A stretch of DNA of 64,000 nucleotides from Chrysaora quinquecirrha (taxonomy: Eukaryota; Cnidaria; Scyphozoa; Semaeostomeae; Pelagiidae): positions 524,501 through 588,500 of the forward strand of contig JACTAT010000006.1 in the NCBI GenBank assembly GCA_014526335.1. The letters run 5' to 3'. The notes under the pieces are model-generated. The model saw only the letters and a list, made by a program, of their open reading frames with translations. It was not told the origin of the DNA and did not search any database. Positions 47,953 through 61,500 of this stretch are shown here, in pieces; within the stretch, counting starts at the first letter, position 1; each line of letters begins with the position of its first letter. Made by a program: the position numbers and the translations under genes.

Positions 47953-49583
47953 CTTGCAGACAAGATCAGGGGTCATTTCTTGAGCCAAATATTTGAAGAT
48001 CAGTGGCAGATAAGCGGACATGTAGGTCTTGCACTACGAGAAAAATAGATAAAATATGATATAACCTTGTTTCGTAACTCTTTCCTCTTCTGCAGAGCTC
48101 CCTGTTCCGGGAATAAGGGAATACGCTACCCTACTTGCTGCTCACAAACTAACGATCTGTCCAAATTTGAAATGAATTAATAAATTAGACCTTTCTCTCT
48201 TACTCTTATCTATTTCATTTCTGTTTTTGGAGCTCGTATAGGCCCTTTTGGCCCTTGTTGTTGTTGTTGCTGTTACTTTACTTCGAGTAGGCTGTTATTT
48301 CTAGCCTTTTCAGCTAATTTAGGCCTACTATGCATGCCGCATCCAGGGATGGGACCCCTAGTTTAACGTCCCTTTCGAAGGACGGCAGGGTAAGTTGTTT
48401 AGTCATCCATCCGGAAAGTCACCCATCCAGATGCTGACCTCACACGACCAAGCTTAACTTCAACTAAATAACGAGAACTGACTGGGAAGCTTGGCAACTC
48501 ACTCCACAACAACTCCAACTAAAAACAACAAAAAATATCTCAGCTGTTTACAGTTTCAATTTGCATTACCTGAGTTTGGTATGATCCAAAATATGAGCAG
48601 ATTTTTTCAAAGAAAGCTGTTATTTCAGCCTAAAACGAGAAGAAAAATTATAACGAAGTACTCAATAAGGTATTGGAATATTGCAAGATCATGCAACGAC
48701 GAACACAGACATGGAAATACTTATATCTGAACACTGACCTAACACCCTACACTACCTCAAACCCTGCAATACAAAAACATTGGCATGATACACTACCCCT
48801 AACACTCCTAGGCGAATTTTGGTTAGAGAAGAGAGGGTGTCAGTATTTTTGCCTTTCTCTAGTTTATAACATGTAGATATTTCATCACTCAATTTCTTCA
48901 GTATAATTTTAGAAAACTGGGTATCGCTTGCTTCATCAGTTTAGTTCTATTTAATGTAGTCTTAATGTCTTATGTTTATATTTTCTATGAATGGTAAACT
49001 ACATTTGATGGGATTCGAATTCGAAACCCAGGCTGCAAGACAAGAGAACCAACAACGATTCCACTGACCCAAAGAGCCTATAAAATCATTGAGTAACTCC
49101 AAAGGTCATATTGCCCAAGGCTCTCCTTGCATTTGGCCTGGTTTTTCGGCTATGGTAAGCCTTCTTCAATTTGTACATATTTGTATATATTTTTCATGAA
49201 TGGCATACACTAGGAAAGATTTTTGCAAAAGTGGTATACTGTAATTGATGGAATTTGAACCCAAGACTGCATGGTAAGAGAGCCAACGAGGATTCTACTA
49301 AGTTAAAGAGCCCAATGAAATCGTCTAGGAATTCTCCAAGTCCGGATGCGCTAGCCGCTTTTGGCATGTACGAAGACTGAATAGCTGCCTGAACCAGTGA
49401 CTTGTAATAACGAATAAAAACAGTAATCTTGATGTGTTTTAATTAACAATTAACAGGCCTACTAAATAAAAAGGAAATACTTGATGTATGCATACAGTAC
49501 CTCAGTTTTCTGGTCCTTCAACATACTGTCAACATATCCAACAACGACTTTACAAATTGTGCAGTAAGTTCCACCTCTTACTT
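47953..49583 (-). CDS. PSAP: Saposin module 6 (even type), last exon not found
   Basis: Exons A 49501-49583, B 48570-48629, C 47953-48033. Key residues: CTICKVVVGYVDSMLKD, ICSYFGSY, CKTYMSAYLPLIFKYLAQEM, LVC. The sixth cysteine should be in a D exon (LGLC-type) further left; none is visible down to 45.5 kb. Confidence 0.9.
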
Positions 49584-52500
49584 CTAAAACAAAAAATCAC
49601 AAAAACTGAGATATAAATATAAAACTCATTTATATACACGCATATATGCACGCAATAGTTTTTATAAGCAACCGCTTAAAAGCAACCAAGATGTAAAAGG
49701 CCTAAAACATTATGCAACTTATAGTACCGCAGTAAAAAACCTAAGTAACATTTTAAATTTCAAATAATTTATATCACTGCAAGCAGTTGAGGACTGATGA
49801 ACATAGAAGCTATTTCCATTCATTTGCCGTCAAAACTCGCATATCGTCGGAGTGTTACTCATTGACTAAATTGTGTCAGAAGACATCAAGGTATAGACAT
49901 GGTACTTCTTGACTGATGTTATTCATAGTATTTCTTTGCTGTATACTTGGTGTTTTAGCGTTATTTTGAATAAGGAGCTATAGCAGAACTCCAAATTTTG
50001 CTGTTTTTCTAGTCTCTATACTATTCTTAGGGCTAAAATATACAGTTAAAATTAAGCTACCACTAAGCAACTTTTGCTACTAAAAAGTGGCCATAAAAGG
50101 TCCAAAAATTAGAAACTTTTTTACTAGGCCGGAGCGAAGTTAATTATAAAAAACTGCATGTATTCTATTACCTCGCAAAGGATCAGGTAATCCAAACGAA
50201 TTACTTGTACTATTATCATTTTAGGGCTTTTGGACAATTTCGCAGCTAATACATACAGGCTAGTACCCAATGAGTCTGGAAGCTTGTATAGATTTGATTC
50301 CGGTAGGATTAGGGCTAAATGATCTTACGGAATGAATATTCGGTGTAGACTAATTACTTTCCTCCCACTCTCTCGGAAACAGCTTCTAACAACTACAACA
50401 ACATACAGCTGTTTCCTCAGTGTACTATGAAGCAAATAGCAACCTCTTCTTGTGGTTGTTCGGGTTGTTGTTTGCGAGTATTACAACTCGTGTAATAAGT
50501 CTACTTTCAGGGCTAAAAACTACTGAGTAAAATACTCTCTACGCATTCTATTAAAATTTGTTAATTGAGTTGATTATTACGTCACCTGCTAAGTTGATGC
50601 GACTCATCAATTTTTTCATGGCAGTGCAGAGACCAATTTCCTGAAATTTAAACAACAAAATTATTTCAAAGTTCGTTTTCATAACTACGAAAACAAAATA
50701 ACGAAAATAAAGTAAAAATAAATAACTGCATGCATGTTTTGTATCTGCGGAAGTGCCCCTATTTTCCTATGCTTTAACCCTCCTCCATGTCTCTAAAGGT
50801 ATTTAACGTTGATGAAACGCAACGTAAGAGGACTTTAACTCGATGCTTCTGGCAGATACTTGAGGAACTAAATCAACAATGGTCTGCCAGCGCCTATTCG
50901 GTGAAGGTGGAGGTTAAGGTGAAATGGTGTTTTAGCACCAGTCGCTAGTATCTCAGTAGTAGGTTAACTAATCGAGACCTTGACCCTGGCTGTGACGGTA
51001 CCGTGGCTTGGCTGGCTTGGCTTGAACCCTGACCACACCAAGCTCCTTACACCACGAGTCAGCTGGATTACACCACTACGCCACAGTATCTTCGAAGGAG
51101 CTGTTACCTTGATTATCTAGCATCGTGCTAACGTAGAATGCAGCAAGAGAGGCTAAAGCTAATCATATAACCTTACAGGCAAGGTTTGGTAATATATTAT
51201 GGTAAAAAAAGAGGAAATAATGTGATAAAGTGCCTAAATCAAACGGGGTCCTTTTGTACGAGTGAAATTAGGTGAGGTGAGGTCCCAATGATCAATAAAT
51301 GGCCTTGTTAGTTCAAGCTTGTATTTATATTCATATTATTCATAAATTTAAAACTTGCATTTAATGATAAAATACTGATAAAAACATAAAGAAACCTGTC
51401 TAACATAGTCAGAATGAAAGAATGGACAAAAGCTCAAAATCAAAATTTGGAAAAAACGACTTACTGTGCAGACAAGTTTAGGGGAGAGTTCCTTTTTCAG
51501 AAGTTCAATGATCGTTGGTAAATACTCTTTAACAAGGGAGTCACACTGAAAGTAAACAGACAAAAATGAAAACGCTTGTGTTAATAAGTCAATAGAATGC
51601 AATATGTCATGTATTGGCCAACTAGAGGGGTTGGCAGGGTGGTTCTTTGGTATTGGTAATGGTTTGGTACCAAGTTCCAGCCGAATCGCTGGTGGCAGTA
51701 CCAGGTAATCCAAATTTTTATCGACGTAAACAACTGTATCGATGAAATTGCATTGAAATTGCATTGATAGAGGCACCAGGTTCCACCCAGAATTTTGTAC
51801 CAGGTACATCCCTCTGGTACCATGGTACCACTACCCTGTCATCCCTCTCCAACTATAGCTATAGCAACTAATTATTCCATAGCTAAGCCCTCTTCAACTA
51901 TAGTTTGCTGAAGCAAGGCTCATGATTCCGTGGCAAAGCGACTAAACATTGTTTGTCAAACATTTGAAATTTGTTTGTCAAGCAAAATGTTTGAACATGT
52001 CGCACAACATCGCTTGTAAAATACATCTTGCTTACCTCAAGCACAAAATGTTCTTCAACTTCTTCAAAAACATTGTGCAACAAAATTAGCATACTTTTGC
52101 TTGCCAAGCAATGTTTTGTCAAATGGTCAAACGGTCAAACATTGCTTCCAAAGAAAATCTGAAATGTTTGACAACAATGTTTGATCGCTTGGGTAGGGCC
52201 TTAGAGCAGTAGCTTCCATAAATGTACATAACTCTTAATTTCCATGAATGCACCAATCCATCCATTTATGTAGTACCAAAATCAAATGTTTCATACACAT
52301 CGTTGTATATCACTCATGGAAAAATGAAAAAAAGAAACATAGTAGTTACTTCGGTTTTGTAAGATCCCAAGTATGAGCAAAGTTCTTCTACCAAAGTTGT
52401 GATTTCTGCCTGCATGAAAAAAGGGTTATCAACAATCAGTTATGTATCTGAATTAGAATTGCGATAAACAGCGGAAACATTTTCGGCCATACTCGGGCCT

Positions 52501-55500
52501 GAATTTTCGGGCTATCTGAATTAACTCTTAACGAAAGGAACTCCCTTAATTGCATTATATGCAACAATAGTTCAGCCTTTTCAAGTCTGCTTAAAAAACT
52601 AAATCTCGCCATCCTCTCCCTACAGCTCATCCTTTATCTTGTTTGTATACTTTATTTTAAGTTAATTTAATGTTTTTAAACTGATACAAATTATACGGAG
52701 CTTACGAAATCTCTACCGAACGCTAAAATCTTTTAGTGTTAAATTTAAGCAAACTATTATAAATAATTAGTGATTAAACTCCAATGAATGCTTGTTTTGG
52801 CTCGATTAACTTTGCTGTGTTTTCTTGTTAATTGTATTACATTAGCTTTTGCCTTGTGGTTTTGCAGTTGTTTTAAAATTATTAACTTTTTTTTATTTTT
52901 AGTTAACGGCCCGGGCTAGATAAGCTTTGCTTCTCTTGGGTCGTGTAGGATACAACTTTTTTTTGGTAGTTTAATAAATTGATGTACTTTAGGTTTTTTT
53001 TATTCTACAAAGAAAACAATGAAATTGAAAATATGAGGCGATTCCAGGAATAATGCCGAGTAGCTTACTTCAGTTTTGGTATTGATGAGAGTTTCAACGT
53101 AACCAACTGCCATTTCGCATATTTCACACGATGTTCCACTTTGCACTGAAATAAAAACAAGACACAGCTGATAAGCAGAACTGACCAGAAAACACAACGA
53201 GATTCACGACAGAGAGCAAAATCGACCCCAGGGTGAACAAGCCTCTAAGTGAAACTAACTCCGCTGTCCATAATCGTCCTTGTCTATTCGCAATTTGATT
53301 GGCTGCTCAAACAATAGATAAACCAGAAAATGATGCTACATACTATATTGTATCTTGCCTGAAAGTTAAATGCTGCTTTCTAAAACATCTGCTTTCTAAA
53401 TCTAAATCTTGTTTTGAATTTTTGTGGCCCGTACCAGGGTCCAAATCGATTTGAAGGTTGAGATTCGTGAAAAATCGAATTGGTGCCTGGGCGAGGGGAA
53501 TTTCACTCTGCAAAAAGGCGTACGAGATTTTCATTAGAACAAAAGGACTTTCAAGGGATTTCCGAGAAAGCAATAGGACTTCCAGCAAAAGTGAACGAGA
53601 TTTGAAGGAGTGAACTGCCCCTCGTGCCTGGGGATGAGGTTGGACAGAGAGTAGAGATGAGAAGGATGAAGAGGGAGGACGATGAAGAAGCATTTAAATT
53701 TAGCACACCTTTTTTAGTCTTCTTCATGAGAACAGGTTTAACAACTTTTGTGGCGGTACAAAGACCAAGTTCCTGTAAAATTTATATTGTGATTAAAATC
53801 CAATCAAATTAAAGCAAGTTAAAAAAAATGTAAAATAGAAAATCGTAGGCACAAACCTTGCAGACAAGATCTGGGGACATCTCCAAGGCAAGATATTTGA
53901 AGATCAATGGAAGATATGAGGCGACGTAGCTTTTGCACTGGAATGGAAGAAGAATAAATTAGCATACAAGAAAAATTTAGGTCTGTGGCTAAATACTCTC
54001 CCTTCCCTAATTGTAGGGGGTCCAATTGCTAGGGGGGGTGGTTGCACCAATATAACATCGTAGATTGGGGGCTCATAAATAATTAATTTTCATTGTTCTT
54101 CCCGCCTAAAGCTGATTGATGTTTAAAACACAATGCCAGTTCAGCTTTTCTTTCTGATTTGTGCATTTCGAGGCGCATCTGGGTATAAATTCCGCCTTTG
54201 TCTATTATTTCGGTCTGCTTCTGACGTTGATACTCTGAGGCGTGTCAGACGCAAAAAGCTTTCAAGTATGCCCGAAAATAGAGTAAATATATTCGGACTT
54301 ATCAAGGCTGTTTCTGACACCGTCTTACTGTTGCTTGATAAGCTCCCAACATAGAACAAAGTTCTTCAACAGCAGTCGTAACTTCGGCCTAGAAATATAA
54401 AAGTCAACATTTGACATGTTATAATTTATTTATTCCAAGCAAGTCTCATTACAGGAAAATTTTAGGCTCTAACTTTCTGCTTGTTGGAGTCTTTTTTAAC
54501 TCATTCGAGGACTTCTAACTGTTTGTCGAAAAGACAACTACTCCTTGATATGATATTACTTAGCTTTCTACACAGTACAGTCATAGAATGTGGTACAATA
54601 AGATATAATATATTCATTCTGTGGTACAGTAAACACCTGGCGGGTGCACCTGGTACCAAAAATTAACCTCATGCTTGTCCAAGGCTGTCCAAAGTGAACC
54701 CCTTTCTCTAACATTTTGCAGAAAAATTCACCCCCTATTATTCCTTTTCTCTGACTGATTTCACAGTGGACAAATACTGTATAAAGGAATTAATGATCCA
54801 GTCACTATCAGTAGTGTAGTTAAGCATCATTTTGAGAAATGGTTGAGTAATGCTGTAACAGTATAATCTACTTAGACTTGAAGAAGATGTATGTGATATG
54901 TTGAGAGGATGTGCAGTAAGTTATGAGGTGTTTAAGAAACCTTAGAAAGTACTAATATAAGAATTAATAACCTTTCAAGATAGATCCCCATTTTAAAAAA
55001 CCTATGTCCTAGAAGACTCTCAAATTCTACCCCTTTCTCAGAGAAAGTATGGACAAGCATGAGGTCGTATATTTTTTAAGAGTGCACCCGCCGGGAGTTA
55101 ACACAAGCAACTAGAAGGTTTAGTTGCAAGAAGCTTTAATCTTAGGGATTTGCATAGTAAAAACGACCGAAAGGTTAATCTAAAATATTTTGAATCTTAT
55201 TTAAATAACACACCGATTCAGACTAGCAGGAGCTGGCAGAGTCGCAGAACTATTGGAACTGCAGAAGCTATTTAGAAACGACACAGCAGGATTTTGAAAA
55301 ATCGGGTCTTTTGGTCCAAGTGAAACATGAACCATCAATCGCAGCTCACGTTTGAACACAATACCAGCAACAACAACAAGATTAACAGCAACAACAACAA
55401 CAACAACAACATAATTGAAAAGAGAGGATACCTGAGTCTTCTTATTCTTCAATTCAGAGTCGACAAATGTGACAATCATTTTGCAGATGGAACAATAAGC

Positions 55501-58500
55501 TCCAGACTTCAAAGCTGAAAATTAAGTAAACAAAATATCAAGGACGGAAAACAGTATTCTTTCTAAGAGCTTTGGACTAAACCCTATTTGGGCCTGCTAC
55601 TAAGACCTGCTGCTTTTAAATTAATCAATCAGATCAATTTTGTTTAAAAGCTATGATTTGTCTCCTTATTTTCATTTGCCTTGATTACAGCATTTGCAGT
55701 CAAAACTGTTAACGGAACTTGTACGAAGATTCTCTGCAAAATTAATCTGAATAATAATAATAATAGAGTTCATCATGATTTCCATCCTGAATTTTTTTCT
55801 GTAGAAAACATTTTGCGAATATTTTTCTCCACAAAATCTCTGAGAACTACACTCTTTTTTTTATATGGATACTATATAAATTTTGTCCAGCCTCAATATT
55901 CTTAAGAAATGTTCGTTTTGAGCATGAATATATTCTTAAAGTATTCTTATTTTTCAAACCTGATATGGTTTTAGGGGAACATAGTTCAAAGAAAAATCAT
56001 CTCATAAGGTCGAGCGAAAGAAATATTTAACTATCATAAAAAAAGAATGTTGTTAACATTCACGAAGTTTCGTTCTAACACTGCAAAAGAAGCTGGGGGC
56101 TGAGGCTGAGCAATATTACATTCTTACACTATTCTTTAAAATAGGATGATTCTGAGCCTGAATATTCTTATAAACAAAAAGAGCGTAGGTTTATAAGCAA
56201 AAGAAACTTTAGTAGAAAAAACGACTCGTATCATAAGTAATGGTAAGATTGGTATGAATACATCTATTAATATAATCACCTGTTTTTCTTATTTTTCCCA
56301 AAAGTTCTTTCATGGTGGTGCAAAGCCCAAGCTCCTGGAAATTTGAAAAGCAATGAAAAATTTTAATCGAAAAGTTCAACATCATTACATGCATAAAGTG
56401 ATTATGTTTTATGTTCATCCCCCTGGATATGACAAAAACATAGCACAAAGTAAATTACCTTGCAAACAACAGCAGGGGTGAGCTCCTGTTTCAACAATTC
56501 AATCATCTTTGGAAGATAAGTCTTCACAAGTGCATCACACTGCAAGAAAAAGGATGGAATAGAATTTTGAGTAAAAGGCACTAGTTCAAATGCATTACTA
56601 TGAAATTTGAATACATGAAGCCATAATGAAAGGATAAAGTCGCCTTCTGCACGACTTGGGGATATAGTAGAAAATTGAAAGTAAAATTGCTCACAAAGAA
56701 ATGTAATGCCTGGTTCCATAAAATCGTAGAGGGATCATAAGAGGATCGGCGACCGTCTGCGATCGTCTGAGTTGCTTTCGCGATTCAATGGAAACATGCT
56801 CTCGCGATCATTACGCGGTTGAAGATCGTTAGTCGTAAGCGTCGGGAGAGCTGAAATGATTTCAAATTTCCCGATCATTACGACTGTTCCGATCAATGAA
56901 AAACTAGGATAGATTTTTCCACAATAGCACCAAAATAGATGGGATTCGAACCTGGACTGCATGACAAAAGAGCCAACGACGTTTCCACTGAGCTAAAGAG
57001 CTCAATAAAATCGCCGAGTAACTCTCCAAGTCATACAGCCCAAGGCTCTCCTCCCGTTTGATTTCTTCGTGTTTCGGCTATGTTGAGCCTTCTTCAGCAC
57101 CATACATATTTGTATTTATTTGTCATGAATGGCGAACACATAGGATAGATTTTTCCACAAGTGGTATACCACAGATGGGATTCGAACCTGGACTGCATGA
57201 CCAGAGAGCCAACGACGTTTCCACTGAGCTAATAGCTAAATACATGTTAACCATGCACAGCACTTACCTCAGCTTTGTATGATCCCAAATAAGAGCAGTA
57301 TTTGTCAACCATTGCAACGATTTCATCCTAAAGTAAAGAACAAAGTGGCTCATTAATAAACAATGATAACCATCCCTCGGTATTCTTCGTAGAATACTAA
57401 AGACATCCCTCTTCGAAAACAATTACAAAAATTGATCACACTTTTATTACAAACACGCGAAAAGATTGTTTTCATCAGTGATCAGTGTTTGGAATCTGTC
57501 CACATCAAAACTAAAAAGCTGGTCCTGTGTAGACAGAAAGAGTTCATATTCTGTTTTTGACTCTTCAATTGATTCTGCTCGTCTTCCCAGTGTCTCTCGT
57601 AAGCTGATTGATGCTTAAAGCATAATGCCAATTCGGCTTCAACTTCTGATTGGTGCATTTCGACCTGCATCTGGGTATAAATTTTGCCTTGGTTAGTTTT
57701 TTTTCGGTCTGTTCTGACGTTTATACTGAAAGGAAAGTCAGAAAAAGATGCTACGTATGCCTCATGATGGTTCCACTGTTTGTTGCGATTTCGAAACCTC
57801 CCTGTTGTAAGGCGGATACTCAAGAACCAGTCAATCACACACTGGTGCATATTAGGCTATCGTAGATTTATTGGTTTGTATGAAATCAAGGTAGTGCCAA
57901 CTTTACCTCTGTTTTCGTATTGACCAAGCTTTCAACATAAGTGACAACATATTCACAAACTTCGCATTCAACTCCCTCAACTGAAAATAGAAAGAATAAA
58001 AATAGATTAATTTGGGCCCAAGATAATAATCAGATCAGTGATTGGGTAGATTGCACCAATAAAGGCAGGTCTTGGTGTCCCAAGATCAATGCGTGTCCCA
58101 AAAAATGGCTTGTTGTAATTGTTGAAAGAGTACTACACACTTTTTTTATAAGCAACTCGTTTACAAGCAACTAAACAGGATGTAAAAAATATCAAGCAAC
58201 TTCACTTCTGTACAAATATAATCTAATAAGCAACACAAAAATTTTATTTATCACGAAAATAGAAAGAGATTGCTCTGTAAAACAATAAAAACACGCTATT
58301 AAAACAAAAAAAACTCTAAGGAAAGAAGGACGAAGGACGTAATGAATGACCGAAAATATGACTTCCTTTCTTATTTTCCCTTCTTACATATATAATATAG
58401 GATAGTTGAATAAAATTAAGCAACTATTAAACAACTTTAGATCCAGATATTGGCTAAAAAATAAGCAACTTTAGATCTGACCAAAATCCTATAAGTTGCT

Positions 58501-61500
58501 TATAAAAAAATATCGTATAAATTGGTTTTGAAAAGTGCTGTACTTGAAGGCACTTATATACCTTTTTGATGTTAGTTGCTTTGACAGCCTTCAGTGCAAG
58601 AGGCTTCATGGCTGTACACAATCCAAGCTCCTGTGAAAATCAAAATGATATCATAAGAACATCAAAGTTACGAAAGGTTAATGATAATGTTGATTTTGAA
58701 AGGCTAACAGGCAGTGGCGGCTTAGGCTAATGTTAAGGCTAAATTTCAGGGGCAAAATTTGGCGAGGTTTGCTTATGCAAGAGGTTAAAATTTTGGCAGA
58801 AAAAGGATAACTTTTTATATTTGCAATGTAGATTCTGGGAAACAATCTGATATTCAAAGGAAAATTTTTTATACTTATAGCAGTTCTTAAAGGGACGAAA
58901 AATTTGGGACTGTGGCAGAAATTTCTGAGGCAAAATTTGGGGTACTGGAAGAGTATCTTAAGGAGGCATAATCTGGAGTTTTGGTTGAATTTTAACAGGC
59001 GAAATTCTGGGCTGATCCCCATGATTTCTTAATATGGAAGTGCCTCCCTGCCCTGGGTCCGTTACGCCTTTGACTACGGACCTGATTGCTTATCCGAGAC
59101 GTAAGAGATTTACGAATGTAGCAAAAAATAGGTTTCTGTGAAATACTTGCTAACCGTACCTTACAAATCAAATCCGGAGAAAGTTCTTGAGCCAAATACT
59201 TGAAAACCAGTGGAAGGTATGCGGACATAAGTTGTTTACACTAAAAATAGAAACAAAGATAAGTAAACAAAGGACGACAAAACAGAAACAAACTTAAATT
59301 AATTGACATCAGGATAATTTCACGTAATACTTTTAATGTTTTGATGACTCAAGACTTAAAAACCGCTTGTGTTCTTACTCGGTCGTCTGAGAGCCCGTTT
59401 ACACGAATCCGGGTGGCTCTCAATCCGGGGCAGCTTGTTGCTTTATAAAAAATTTGTGAGTGTTTACACGAAACCGGGCTGGCTTCTTCCGCAGCTGGCA
59501 GACTCAGCCCGGGTCAGCTTCCTGTTCCTCGCATGCGTCGGGGTCTGGAACCCAGGCGCCAAATTGGATGTGTAAATCAACATTTTTATAGTCCATTTGG
59601 ACTTTATCATCTTTCAGACACTTTACAAGGTGTTCCACCATCTTACTTGTCCACTGCCACCAATTTTTCTGTCGCTTGGCTTCCTTGTCGCCATCTGAAT
59701 TTTTGGCGCGGAAAAATGACCCCGGGTTGAGTCAACCCGCCTTCACATGGAAAAAGTTTACAAAAAGGTCACCCGTTTACAAGGGTCAACCCTACCCTCG
59801 AGAAGGGTTACCCGCCTAGGCGGGTTGACCCGGGTTGACTGCTAACAACCTACAGGCATTATGCGAAGTGAACCAACCCGTTTGAGATCTGGGTGAAATT
59901 CTTCCGCAATCTCATAAACTAGTTAAATTACGTGCAAACTTTCTCCAGGGATGACGTGAAACATTTTGTTTGGAAACACAAAATATTTGTGAAAGGGGTA
60001 GAGGGTTGAGGAAACACATATTTGTGAAAGGGTAGAGGGTTGATAAGATGATTAAACTGAAAAGCAGTCTACAAATACGAAAAGATTGTGGCTGATTGTT
60101 CTATAATATAGAAAAACTTTTGGTAAACACAATGATACGATACATATCAATAATATGATGCTAGCTCATGCATCACAAAAGCAATTGAAAATAGTAGGTA
60201 TTAATTGGTAGGCTCACCTCATCTTTGTAAGCTCCAAGGTATGTGCAGAGATTTTCAAGTAATGTTGTTATTTCTGCCTATAAAGCAAACAACAAAATTT
60301 TGGTACATTTGAAAAATCAACACAACAAGAAACGTTTACCTAGGTAATCGAGTTTGACTCACACGTATTCTAACCAGACTGACTGACTGACTAACTGACT
60401 GACGGGCAGACTGCCTGGCTTACTGACTGACTGATTGACTACCTAACTAACAGACTGGTTGACTGACGGGCAAGACTCCCTAATGACTCCCAATCGACCA
60501 TAACCTTGAATGTACATCAACATCAAATTAGTTCATTTATGACTCTGAAGATTACAGGATCTAAATGATTTTTAAATGATTAAAACCTCAAATAGTCTTT
60601 ACAAACACGAGCTGAAACTGATCATTTCTGATCATTTCTAAACGTTTTTTCGTCTTACTCCTTATACTGACGTTCATACTCTGAGAACTGACAGACGAAA
60701 AATTTTGTAAGTAGACCAAAAGTGTTTCCGTTCCTTTTCGCTCTCTTAAAGCTTTGTAAAGAAAATAAGACAATTTAGACAGTTTTTCTTGAAGACAATT
60801 TTATAAACTTTTAGCAATAAGTTTAGTGGGCGAGTTAGGCCTACCTCTGTTTTCTGGTCCTTCAATAGATTGTCGACATAAGTGACAGCCAATTTACAAT
60901 ATGCACAATATGTTCCATTTTTGACACCTGAAATTAGAAAAAAAATTATAGGCCATTTCACCCTCCCCAAAGTATTTTACAAATAATGTCGGTGACAAAA
61001 TAGTTAAATAATTACAGTTAGGGACATTAAACGCTAAGGCTCCGTACTGAAAATTCCTTTAACTGCCAAATTTGAGTACTCAAAATTCCTTAGCCATTCC
61101 TTAACGTTTTCTTGTTATTTTTCTTAATTAAACCTAGGGATAAGTAAATATAGGGTCAAAGTACCCAGGTGTACTGTGGTCACAATATATATTGCATTTG
61201 GCTCCACTATATCTTTGGTATACCTCTATGCTGTGTGCTTTCAATCGACAATTGTGGTTCAAATACATAATGCAAACCATGTGCATTCAAGGATTTTTCT
61301 CAATCCAGTACTAGAAATTCCTTACGTTTCTTTAAAAATGTTTGTAAACAATCTCATACCTCCTAATGCTAAATGTTTGACGAATTTCTTTAATGCAGTA
61401 CAAAGACCAAGTTCCTAGAAAAGACAGGGGTGAAAGATAGGAAAAAGGCACGTAATAAGAAAACCTAGATCAGGCTTAAGGAAAAACCGGAGGGGGGATA

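Noticed and set aside
58678..59022. Minus-strand 114-codon frame
   Set aside because: It is intronic between saposin exons, with low complexity and no recognised domain.
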